Assembly (NCBI RefSeq): GCF_004345645.1
Contig: NZ_SLWS01000007.1
Coordinates: 372,001 to 436,000 of the forward strand
DNA length: 64,000 nucleotides
Reading direction: 5' to 3'
Source: Actinocrispum wychmicini
Lineage (GTDB): Bacteria; Actinomycetota; Actinomycetes; Mycobacteriales; Pseudonocardiaceae
The notes beneath the pieces were generated by a model that was given only the letters and a program-made list of their open reading frames with translations, was not told the DNA's origin and did no database searches. Positions 8,463 through 16,400 of this stretch are shown piece after piece. Position numbers and translations under genes: made by a program. Each line of letters begins with the position of its first letter. The first letter of the stretch is position 1.

Positions 8463-9408
8463 GGTGCCCCCTTGTCCTCGGATCCAGCCACCAGGTCACC
8501 AAGTCGACGGCCAGGGTCACCACGATGAACAGCCCGCTGACCACCATGACCACTGACTGCAGCACGGCGTAGTCCCGGCGGAACGCCGACTCCACCGACA
8601 GCGAGCCGAGTCCGGAGAACCCGAACACGTACTCCACGATCACGCTGCCACCGAGCGTGTAGCCGACGATCAGGCCAAGCATCGCCAGGCTGGGCAGCGC
8701 GGCGTTGCGCAGCGCGTGCCGCAGCACCACCACCCTCTTCGGCGCGCCCTTGCCCTCCGCGGTCCGTACGTACTGTGACGACAGCGCGGTAATCATCTCC
8801 GTGCGCAGGTACCGCAGCAGGAGCGGGGCCGCGGCCAGCGACAGCGCGATGGCCGGCATGATCATCCCGGCCAGGTTGCGGCCGGGATCCCGCAGCAGCG
8901 GTACGTAACCGATGGACGGCAGCCACCGCAACGAAACGCTGAACACCAGGATCAACAGGATCCCCGCGACGAACGGCGGGAAGGCCATGCCGGCCGAGGC
9001 GAGCACGCTGATGACCCGGTCGGCCCAGCCGCCGGGCCGGTTCGCGGCGGCGATGGCGGCCGGCAGGGCGATAAGCACCGACAGCAGCACCGCGAGGATC
9101 GTCAACTCCAGCGTCGGGCCCAACCGCTCGGCGATCAACGTGCTGACAGGGCGGTTCGTCAGATACGAGGCCCCGAGGTCGCCATGCAGCATCCCGCCAA
9201 CCCAGTTGAGGTACTGGACGGCGACCGGCCGGTCAAGCCCGGCACTGGCCCGCAGCCGGTCGATCGTGGACTGATCGACCCCCTGCAGCGTGCCGAGCCG
9301 GGCCAGCACCGGATCGCCGGGAAGCGCGCGCAGCACCGCGAAGATGAGTATCGACGTGCCGACAAGCAGCAGCAGGCTGACTGACACCCGCTTCACCACG
9401 TACCGCAT
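8455..9408 (-). CDS. Peptide/opine-type ABC transporter permease (DppB-like)
   Basis: The 317-residue inner-membrane permease starts 'MRYVVKRVSVSLLLLVGTSI', the standard DppB/OppB N-terminus. It has about six membrane helices, the 'RALPGDP' periplasmic motif near residue 28, and an EAA loop near 'YVRTAEGKGAPKRVVVLRHALRN' region. ATG 9408 is chosen on that N-terminus. It lies 10 bp after the binding-protein gene and overlaps the DppC-like gene by 8 nt. Confidence 0.9.
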   Translation of the reverse strand: MRYVVKRVSVSLLLLVGTSILIFAVLRALPGDPVLARLGTLQGVDQSTIDRLRASAGLDRPVAVQYLNWVGGMLHGDLGASYLTNRPVSTLIAERLGPTLELTILAVLLSVLIALPAAIAAANRPGGWADRVISVLASAGMAFPPFVAGILLILVFSVSLRWLPSIGYVPLLRDPGRNLAGMIMPAIALSLAAAPLLLRYLRTEMITALSSQYVRTAEGKGAPKRVVVLRHALRNAALPSLAMLGLIVGYTLGGSVIVEYVFGFSGLGSLSVESAFRRDYAVLQSVVMVVSGLFIVVTLAVDLVTWWLDPRTRGHHG

Positions 9409-9418
9409 GGCGCCCCTC

Positions 9419-10960
9419 CTACTGACCGGCGACGAAACCGGCGTCTTCGACATGCGGGTTGCCCGCGCCGTCCACCCACAGCCCGGCAACGGTGTTCTTG
9501 GTCGCGGTGAGCGTGGCGAACTGCAACGGCACGAAGATCGGCGCCTCCTTGTTGACCAGTTCCTGCACCTGACCCCACACCGCCTTCTGCCCCTGCGGGT
9601 CGGCCGTGCCCAGCGCTCGGTTGTACAGGTCGTCGACCTGCTTGTTGTTCCAGTTGCACTCGCACCGACCGGACAACACGAACAGCAGCAGGTCGGCCGC
9701 GTTGGGTTGGAACGACTGGAAGTTCGGCACGATCATGCCCGGGAACTGTTTGCCCGCCGGGTAGAACTTGGCCGGCCAGCTGGCGATGTCGGTGTTCTCG
9801 ATCTTGAGGGTGATCCCGATCTTCTTCAGGCTCTCCTGCAGGATCTGGGCGCTGATGTTCCACTCCGGGTACTGCCCGGCCACACCCCACCAGGTCAGCG
9901 TGCTGCCCTCGGTGATGCCCGCCGCGGCGAACAGCGCCCTGGCCTTGTCCAAATTGTACGTGTAGTCGGTGAGACTCCCGGCGTAGTTGGGGTTGTTGGT
10001 GGTCAGCGGGTCGTTCGTGGTGGACACGACACCCTGGTCGAAGTACGCCGCCTTGAGGATCGCCCTGGCGTCGATGGCGTACGCGAGCGCCTGACGAGCC
10101 TTGGGGTTGTTGAACGGCGGGGCTGTGGTGTCGACCTCCCAGCTGACGTACTGACCGATCACCGCGGGCCGCGACAGCCGCAGCCGTGGGTTCCCCTGGA
10201 TGGAGCTGACCTGCGACAACGGCACGGACCACAGCGCGTCCAGGTCACCGGCCTGCAGCGCGGTCACCGCCGCCGACGCGTCGGCCGTCTTGACCAGTTT
10301 CACGCCGTCGAGCTTGGCGGCCTGGCCGAAGAACTTGGGGTTGCGCTCCAGCGTCAGGTGGTCGTCGGCGACGAACTCCTTGACCTTGAACGGACCGGTG
10401 ACCGCCGGCTGGGACTCCATTGTGGACATCGAAGCGGTGTCGACGATCTTGACCAGCTCGATCGAGGTCGGGAACAGCGCGTTGGGCGCCGTCAGTTCGA
10501 AGACCACGTCGTCGGCGCCACTCGCCTTGACGCTCACGATCGGGGCGACGTTGTTCTTGAGCTGGGTGACGGTGTCCGGCTTCCGGTAGTACTCGATGGT
10601 CGAGACCACGTCGGCCGGGGTCAGCGGCTTGCCGTTGGAAAACGTGACGCCCTGGCGCAGCGTGAACGTCCAGGTCCTCAGATCGGCCGAAGACGACCAC
10701 GCGGTGGCCAGGTCCGGTTGCGTCTTCAGGTCCTGGCCGGTCTTGACCAGGCTGTTCCACATCAGACTGAACAGCGCCTGCTCCCAGGCGTTGGACTTGG
10801 TGACCGGGTTGAGCACCTTGATGCCCTGTGCCGCGCCGATGGTCAACACGCCCCCCGTGCCCGCCTGCGCCCCGGGCGGGTTGTCAGCCGGCCCGTCGCA
10901 CGCGGCCACCAGACCGATCCCGCAGGTCGCCACCGCCAGGGCAACCAGCCGTCTTTTCAT
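9419..10960 (-). CDS. Peptide/opine-type ABC transporter substrate-binding lipoprotein (SBP family 5)
   Basis: The 513-residue exported lipoprotein has a type II signal peptide ('MKRRLVALAVATCG...') with lipobox 'LVAAC' and the Cys at about residue 21. The family 5 signature region is near 'LATAWSSSADLRTWTFTLRQGV', and the long C-terminal half is typical of DppA/OppA. ATG 10960 is the start because the signal peptide begins there. It is the first gene of the eleven-gene operon. Members bind oligopeptides, opines, nickel complexes or oligosaccharides, and the catabolic neighbours suggest a sugar-derived or N-acylated ligand (inference). Confidence 0.9.
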   Translation of the reverse strand: MKRRLVALAVATCGIGLVAACDGPADNPPGAQAGTGGVLTIGAAQGIKVLNPVTKSNAWEQALFSLMWNSLVKTGQDLKTQPDLATAWSSSADLRTWTFTLRQGVTFSNGKPLTPADVVSTIEYYRKPDTVTQLKNNVAPIVSVKASGADDVVFELTAPNALFPTSIELVKIVDTASMSTMESQPAVTGPFKVKEFVADDHLTLERNPKFFGQAAKLDGVKLVKTADASAAVTALQAGDLDALWSVPLSQVSSIQGNPRLRLSRPAVIGQYVSWEVDTTAPPFNNPKARQALAYAIDARAILKAAYFDQGVVSTTNDPLTTNNPNYAGSLTDYTYNLDKARALFAAAGITEGSTLTWWGVAGQYPEWNISAQILQESLKKIGITLKIENTDIASWPAKFYPAGKQFPGMIVPNFQSFQPNAADLLLFVLSGRCECNWNNKQVDDLYNRALGTADPQGQKAVWGQVQELVNKEAPIFVPLQFATLTATKNTVAGLWVDGAGNPHVEDAGFVAGQ

Positions 10961-11287
10961 GATCGCGTCCTCTCCGGTTTCACCCCGGACACTTTCACTG
11001 AGTGAAAATGAATTGCAATCAATGAAATCAGGGCCATCGCCCAGCGTCAAGACCACACCCAGGTGGATGACGGCAGGCGGGATCGGGATCGCGGTAGGCA
11101 CCATGGTCGGATCCGCGCGCAACAGCGCGAACCGTTGGGCGGCAGTGCTGTCTCCGGCTGGGAGTCACCGAGTCGGCGGGCAGCAGCTAACTGATTTGTG
11201 AGGTGCTCGACCCGTAGTTGGTGGTCGGCTTCTCGTGCGGTGGTCGGTGTGGTGCTGAGCGAGGTCGCGGCAGGACCCCGGGTGCGG
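10961..11287. other. Intergenic region between the transport operon and a membrane-protein gene
   Basis: Both flanking genes run leftward. The only structure I see is the palindrome and AT-rich stretch at 10991-11030, probably the operon promoter. From 11040 to 11287 no frame has a start, Shine-Dalgarno and family resemblance that I can support. Confidence 0.5.
10993..11007. promoter_or_regulatory. Palindromic operator candidate upstream of the transport/catabolic operon
   Basis: The perfect palindrome TTTCACT-G-AGTGAAA lies 33 bp upstream of the binding-protein ATG, in the only long gap before the operon. It sits in an AT-rich patch (10991-11030) that could hold the promoter. The operon encodes an IclR regulator, and IclR proteins typically bind such 13-17 bp palindromes, so this is the best candidate site for it. 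That pairing is inference. Confidence 0.5.
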
Positions 11288-11950
11288 TCAGGACCTGATC
11301 TTGTTGGCCTTCGACACCCGGAAACTCAGCCACCTCTTCCCCTGCTTCACCGACTGGCAACTGCCGACTTCCACCTGATAGCTGGCGCCGGGCGCCAAAT
11401 TGTCCGTGCTGACACTGACGCCGCACGTGTTTCCGCTGGGAAGGTGCTTGTTCTCGATCTCGACGGAGAACCTGGCGGCATCCGGTCCCTTGTTGTACAG
11501 CGTCGCGATCAGGTACATGCGACTGGAATCGGGGTCGTCGTACCACACATCGCCCAACCGCACGTCGAGGCTGTCACGCAGGACTTCGTTGGTGTGATCA
11601 CCTGGGCCATCCACAGCGGCGGCAGGCTTCGGCGCATTGCTGAGCATGATGATCGCCAACACGGTCGCGATCACGCACAGAATCGTCCCGGTCACCGCGA
11701 AATCCTTGCCACGACGGCGCCCACTCAGACCGGCAAGCCCGGCCAGCAGCCCAGGCAACGCGAACGGTAATCCGATCCACGCACGTAGTCCGGTGAGGTC
11801 AGCCGGGGCCAACGGGAGCACGACCGCAAAACCGCCGAGCACCACGGCCGCGATGCCCAGCCAACGGCCATCCCTGGCCGGCGCGCCGGGCGGATCGGGA
11901 GTCACCACAGCGGTCTGGCCCATCGGTTCTCCAGACACGCTACCCGTCAT
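11288..11950 (-). CDS. Membrane protein with short cytoplasmic head and extracellular domain (DUF4190-like N-terminus)
   Basis: The 220-residue protein has a Pro-rich cytoplasmic head and a first membrane pair around residues 30-75 ('LGIAAVVLGGFAVVLPL', 'LPGLLAGLAGL'). A further membrane helix lies about residues 84-105 ('DFAVTGTILCVIATVLAIIML'). The exported domain of about 110 residues has two Cys that may pair. The helix layout resembles actinobacterial DUF4190 proteins, whose function is unknown. ATG 11950 is chosen because AGGGGAG lies 8 nt upstream. The extracellular part resembles small DUF4352-like beta domains only vaguely. Confidence 0.7.
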   Translation of the reverse strand: MTGSVSGEPMGQTAVVTPDPPGAPARDGRWLGIAAVVLGGFAVVLPLAPADLTGLRAWIGLPFALPGLLAGLAGLSGRRRGKDFAVTGTILCVIATVLAIIMLSNAPKPAAAVDGPGDHTNEVLRDSLDVRLGDVWYDDPDSSRMYLIATLYNKGPDAARFSVEIENKHLPSGNTCGVSVSTDNLAPGASYQVEVGSCQSVKQGKRWLSFRVSKANKIRS

Positions 11951-12481
11951 CAACAAACTCCCCTGGCTTGACCGGCCGGCGGGCACCTCTGTCAATCATG
12001 AACGAAGCCCTCGGTCAACCAGTCTGCACGACACCAACACGACCGATCCGAGCAGGGACCCGACACGGTTGCCGCGGACACGACAGCGGCTACGCTCGGG
12101 CGGGTGCTGGGGCATGTGGATATTGAGGCAGTCGTTGAGACAGCCGACGTGGCGCATTTCTTCTGGGAGCGCCAGATCGAGTTCAGCCACGACTGCTTCG
12201 TGTGCCGCCGACGGGGCCGAACAGTAGTGCTGAGGCAGGAGCAGGAGGAGGGGCGTTGTGTCTCGGCCCGCAAGCCCTCGGATCTCGTGCCCCCGGGCGT
12301 TCACAGCCTTTGCTGAGACTGGTCCGACGATCACCCTGGTTGACTAGTCGAGGTACGGACATGGTGAGGCGTTCTTCGACGGGCTCGAACTGGTGGCCCC
12401 CGGGCGTGTGATGGCCCGGCGGCCCCCAGCTCAAGCCGCTTGTACTGCCGCGGCGACTGTTCCTCGCCGGCCAGGTCTAAA
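11951..12481. other. 531-bp stretch without a supportable gene
   Basis: Short open frames exist on both strands (for example rightward 12104-12316 and leftward 11996-12334). None has a clear ribosome-binding site, signal peptide or family resemblance. The stretch separates two leftward genes for envelope or exported proteins. A GTG-initiated small protein at 12104 cannot be excluded. Confidence 0.4.
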
Positions 12482-12886
12482 TCAGCACCTCGACGTCACT
12501 TCCGCGATCTGGTTGGTCTCGATCTTCATCCACCAGCCGCCGGGCAGGGTGAAGGAGTCATGTGTCCACCAGCCCGGTGGCCACCAGCTGTGGGTCTGCC
12601 CGTAGGAGTCGCACTGCACGTAGAACCCGTCCCAGTCCTCCCCGGGGTCGGTTCGGTCGCCGTGCCCCAGCGCACGCCACTCGGTGCCGGGCTTCGGGCC
12701 GTTGGCGTCGAAGTCCCTGATCGCCCAGACAGTTGCCGAGCCGGTGTTGTAGACCTGCCCGCAGTGGCCCAGCCGACAGCCGCCAAGCACAGTGGCCTGG
12801 TCCGCGGTACTCGGTGCCGCGTTGGCCATACCTGGCATCAGCAGCCCGGCCGCCATGAGCACGAACGCGATGACAAAACGTCTCAT
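12482..12886 (-). CDS. Small secreted protein of unknown function
   Basis: The 134-residue product has a Sec signal peptide (about residues 1-23, 'MRRFVIAFVLMAAGLL...ANA'). The mature part of about 110 residues is rich in Trp, Gly and Asp ('SWWPPGWWTHDS', 'GGWWMKIETN'). Four Cys are spaced as if for two disulfides (in 'GGCRLGHCG', 'VQCDS' and the terminal Cys). A GGGGAG site sits 7 nt before ATG 12886. Small Cys/Trp-rich exported proteins of this kind in actinomycetes include inhibitors and wall-binding proteins, but I do not recognise this one. Confidence 0.65.
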   Translation of the reverse strand: MRRFVIAFVLMAAGLLMPGMANAAPSTADQATVLGGCRLGHCGQVYNTGSATVWAIRDFDANGPKPGTEWRALGHGDRTDPGEDWDGFYVQCDSYGQTHSWWPPGWWTHDSFTLPGGWWMKIETNQIAEVTSRC

Positions 12887-13094
12887 CCAATTTCTCCCCA
12901 GAATGCGAAATGCCGCCCAGCGGCGGTTGCGACGGCAACATTGCAGGACGTGTCCGCCGAGCGTCAAGGGACGACCCCTCCAGCGGGACAACGGGACACC
13001 GAACAGGCCGCTACCAGCGGAACCTCAACATCCCTGGGATGCGATGTGGGATGCTGGCGCCGGGGGAGGACACCGGTGGCCGAGGAGGTTCGAC

Positions 13095-14720
13095 GTGTCC
13101 CACCCTCCCGTTGGGGGAGATTTCGCCCGTTTTCTTCATGAGTTGAAAGACCGGAGCGGGCGCAGCTACCAAGCCCTCGCCGCACACACCGGGATCAGCG
13201 CGTCGGCGCTGCATCGCTACTGTCGGGGGGATGGCGTGCCCCGGCAGTTCGCTGTGGTCGAGAAGGTCGGCATGGTCTGTGGGGCCAGCAAGGCCGAACT
13301 GGTCGAGCTGCATCGACTGTGGGTGCTCGCCGACGCACACCGGGACCTGCCGGCCGACCGCGCGGAACCGATTCCAGTCGCCGCGCCAGTGGTCACTCCG
13401 CGTACCGGACTCAAGACCGCCGTACGCGTCGCACTCACCGCGCTGCTGGTGTTGACGATGGCCGCGGCAACCGCACGCCGTACGCAGCCGCCCGCGGCGC
13501 AGGACATCACCGGCCCCTCGTGGACCCGCCCGCCGACCGAGGTCCGGAGCGAGCTGTTCGGTGTGACGATGAACAGCTCCACCGGAACCATGCCAGGGTT
13601 CCGGGTGGGGTCGGTGCGCCTCTGGGACAGCGGCACCCGCTGGGCCACCATTCAGCCACGCCGCGGCGAGTTCGACTGGTCCGTGCTCGATCGCCTGGTC
13701 GACGGTGCCGTGCGGGCCGGACTGCCGCCGCTGTTCGTGCTCGGCGGCACCCCGGCGTGGGCCGCGCCGAACGGGCCGGAGATGGCATACGACGACGGCT
13801 CACGCACCGCACCACCCGACGATCTGGCTGACTGGGACACGTTCGTGCGCGCGCTCGTCGACCGCTATCGCGGGCGCATCGACGCCTACGAACTCTGGGT
13901 GATGGGCAACCATCCGCGGTACTACACGGGCACCACCGAAACCCTCGTCGAGATGACCCGCCGGGCCAGCCAGATCATCAAGGCCGCCGACCCGAAGGCC
14001 AGGGTGGTCTGTCCCGGTATGGGGCGGTTGTGGGAAGCCGAAGCGCAGCGAGTGCTGCAACGCTTCGCCGAGCTCGGCGGCATGCGGCACTGCGATGTCG
14101 CGAGCGTCAAGCTGCATCAGCGCACCGCGTCGGATCCGCCTGAGACGATGCTGGACCTGCTGGCCGCGATCGACCGTGCGATGCACCAGTCAGGTGTGCA
14201 CCCCACACTGTGGAATACCGGTACCACCTATGACATCCCCCTGCAGGGGTCGCTGGACGACGTGACGGCCACCAACTACGCGGTGCGCTTCTATCTCGTC
14301 GGGCTGTACGCCCGCCAAGTCAGTCTCGAGCGCATGTACTTCTACAACTGGGGCGGAACCAAGATCCCGATCGTCCTGCAGGCCGAAGGTGGCGCGCCCA
14401 CCAGAGCCGCCCTCGCGGTCGAACGACTCCAGCGGTGGCTGAACCGCGCCAGCATTCGCGCGTGCGGGCATGGGCGCGCGGTCAATCTCCCGGACAACGT
14501 CTGGCAATGCGAGTTCACCGTCGCCGGTCTCACCGACAGCGACCGCCCTCGCGACGCGGTCATCCGATGGACCAGCAGGGGCACCGCCACCACGGACGCC
14601 GGACCCCGTGCCGAGTCCATCACCCGTCTGGACGGCACCACCTCGGCGGTCGCACCCGGCGACACCGTCGAAGTCACCGAGCAACCGATCCTTGTCCACT
14701 ACCGCCGCGCGGGCGAATAG
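13095..14720 (+). CDS. HTH - transmembrane - glycosidase-like ectodomain fusion, active-site residues missing
   Basis: The start is GTG 13095 with GAGGAGG 7 nt upstream; the product has 541 residues. Residues about 5-75 form an XRE/HTH_31-type domain ('SYQALAAHTGISASALHRYC'). About 104-128 is one membrane helix. From about 150 onward is a (beta/alpha)8 region like GH39/GH5-type secreted glycosidases ('RLWDSGTRWATIQP', 'PLFVLGGTPAWA'). Where that family has Trp-Asn-Glu-Pro the sequence is 'LWVMGN' (about residue 266), and the nucleophile segment is 'LWNTGTTYD', so both catalytic Glu residues appear lost. It could be a one-component surface sensor that binds glycan outside and DNA inside (inference). 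Confidence 0.75.
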   Translation: MSHPPVGGDFARFLHELKDRSGRSYQALAAHTGISASALHRYCRGDGVPRQFAVVEKVGMVCGASKAELVELHRLWVLADAHRDLPADRAEPIPVAAPVVTPRTGLKTAVRVALTALLVLTMAAATARRTQPPAAQDITGPSWTRPPTEVRSELFGVTMNSSTGTMPGFRVGSVRLWDSGTRWATIQPRRGEFDWSVLDRLVDGAVRAGLPPLFVLGGTPAWAAPNGPEMAYDDGSRTAPPDDLADWDTFVRALVDRYRGRIDAYELWVMGNHPRYYTGTTETLVEMTRRASQIIKAADPKARVVCPGMGRLWEAEAQRVLQRFAELGGMRHCDVASVKLHQRTASDPPETMLDLLAAIDRAMHQSGVHPTLWNTGTTYDIPLQGSLDDVTATNYAVRFYLVGLYARQVSLERMYFYNWGGTKIPIVLQAEGGAPTRAALAVERLQRWLNRASIRACGHGRAVNLPDNVWQCEFTVAGLTDSDRPRDAVIRWTSRGTATTDAGPRAESITRLDGTTSAVAPGDTVEVTEQPILVHYRRAGE

Positions 14721-14748
14721 AGGCGGAAGCCGTCGCCACGGGACTCGC

Positions 14749-14810
14749 GGGGCCGCCCCCGCCGGGCGAGCGCCGGGTGAGGCTCGGCGGCTCGCCCGGG
14801 GGCCGGCCCC
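14749..14810 (+). terminator. Large GC-rich hairpin terminator
   Basis: A stem of about 20 bp pairs 14749-14771 with 14790-14810 (a small bulge only), with a nested GCCG/CGGC tip. It starts 28 bp after the stop of the HTH-glycosidase-like gene. There is no T-run, as is common in actinomycete terminators. Confidence 0.6.
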
Positions 14811-15005
14811 TGCAACCGGATCCGTGGCTCCTTAGCGCCGGGTCAATGCCGAACCCATTCAGAACCACTAGACCAATATCATCGACGGGGCCTCGGAAAG
14901 CCATGGCCGCCGAAGAACCGAATGGTCTCAACCACACGTTAGACTAGGTGGCGGCGCATCCTTGGTTGCAGGGCTACCGAATCGATGGATCCGCCGGAGG
15001 TTGGA

Positions 15006-16400
15006 ATGGTCTACTCTGACCCAGACGATCATGTTCGGCGTCAGCTGCGCACGTTGCAGCGGGTGGTGGGCAACCCCACCGACGCCGTGCTCGCCCGGCG
15101 CAGTGGCGTCGCGGCCGCGACGTTCTCGGAGGTGATGTCGGGCAAGCGCCGGCCCCGGGCGGAGTTCGTCGCCAAGGTCATCTCGGGCTGCCTGGTCAGT
15201 GCCCGAGTCGGTGGGCAGGCGCCGCTGGACGAGCCGAACCTGCTCGACGCGTTGCGGCTGCCGGGTCACACCGCGGCCGACGGCGGGATCCTGGAACGGG
15301 ACGGCGATCTGAGCCGCTGCTCGGTGGTGCTCGACGGCGTCCGGGCGCGGGCGGGCGCCGCCATCGTGGTCGAAGGGGTGGCCGGGATCGGCAAGTCCGA
15401 GCTGCTGGCCCGGGTGTGTGCCGAGGCGGCGGTGCGCGGGATCGTGCCACTGAGCGTGCGCGGCAACCAGCGGGACCGGACCACCGCGTTCGGCGCCGTC
15501 CGGACGCTGCTGGGCCGCTGGGTCTCCGGTCGCGGTGCGGAGGAACGGCGGACGCTGTTCACCGGGGCCGCGGCGCTGGCCCGGGTACCGCTGGGCATCC
15601 CGCATCCGCGAAGCAGCCACCCGGCGGCCATGATCGGATTGACCGAGGCGCTGTACTGGTTGGTGGTGAACGCCACTTCCCTTGTCGGCCCGAGAAGGCC
15701 GGCGGAGGCGTTGTTGCTGGCGGTCGACGACGCGCACTGGCTGGACGACGAATCGCTGAACTGGCTGGAGTTTCTCGTCGACCGGCTGGCCGGCCTGCCG
15801 CTCGTCGTGGTACTCGCCTACCGGCCGCACGAGCCGGCACCGGCGCTGACCCGGATCGCGTTGCGGGCGAACGAGATCGTCCGCCCACTGCCGCTGAGCC
15901 AGGACGCGGTGCGGATCCTGGTGAGCCGCGGACTCGGCCGGCGCGGGGCACCGGCCCGAGAGCCGGACGAGGCGTTCTGCGCGGCGTTTCGCCAACACAG
16001 CGGCGGCAATCCGTTCTACCTGCGGTGGATGCTCAGCCTGGCCTGCGAGCGTGGGCTGACACCGACCGCGGCCGCCGCCCCCGAGGTCGGCGACCTCACC
16101 CCGCGACATGTCGTGGTGTACCTGAACGAACGGCTCGGCAGTCTCGGTGACGCGGCCCGGCGGTTGGCCCAGACCATCGCGGTGCTCGGTCCGGGAAGCT
16201 CGCTCGAGCACGCCGCGCGGCTGGCCGGACTGCCCCTGGACGAGGCCAAGCGCCAGTACGACCGCCTGTGCCGTGCCGCGATCCTGGCCGACAAGTCTAC
16301 TGTGGACTTCTGGCACCCAATCATCCGCGGCGCGATCTACGACGACATCGAGCCATCGACGCGCAGCGACACCCACCTGGCGCCTGGACCGTCCACATGA
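15006..16400 (+). CDS. Short LuxR/LAL-type AAA ATPase regulator (C-terminus missing)
   Basis: The 464-residue product has an N-terminal Xre-like helix-turn-helix ('AVLARRSGVAAATFSEVMSG'). A STAND/AAA ATPase domain follows with Walker A 'GVAGIGKSE' (about residue 124) and Walker B 'LLLAVDDAHWLD' (about 237). LAL-type regulators are usually about 900 residues with TPRs and often a terminal LuxR HTH. This one stops soon after 'HPIIRGAIYDDIEPSTRSDTH', inside the region that normally leads into TPRs. Its last 64 bp overlap the convergent ROK gene. ATG 15006 has GGAGG 5 nt upstream. A truncation by rearrangement is likely (inference). Confidence 0.75.
   Translation: MVYSDPDDHVRRQLRTLQRVVGNPTDAVLARRSGVAAATFSEVMSGKRRPRAEFVAKVISGCLVSARVGGQAPLDEPNLLDALRLPGHTAADGGILERDGDLSRCSVVLDGVRARAGAAIVVEGVAGIGKSELLARVCAEAAVRGIVPLSVRGNQRDRTTAFGAVRTLLGRWVSGRGAEERRTLFTGAAALARVPLGIPHPRSSHPAAMIGLTEALYWLVVNATSLVGPRRPAEALLLAVDDAHWLDDESLNWLEFLVDRLAGLPLVVVLAYRPHEPAPALTRIALRANEIVRPLPLSQDAVRILVSRGLGRRGAPAREPDEAFCAAFRQHSGGNPFYLRWMLSLACERGLTPTAAAAPEVGDLTPRHVVVYLNERLGSLGDAARRLAQTIAVLGPGSSLEHAARLAGLPLDEAKRQYDRLCRAAILADKSTVDFWHPIIRGAIYDDIEPSTRSDTHLAPGPST

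Noticed and set aside
12104..12316. Rightward open frame of 70 codons
   Set aside because: No convincing start signal and no recognisable product; kept only as an uncertainty in the no-gene stretch.
11996..12334. Leftward open frame of 112 codons
   Set aside because: No ribosome-binding site, signal or family resemblance; overlaps other frames of equal quality.
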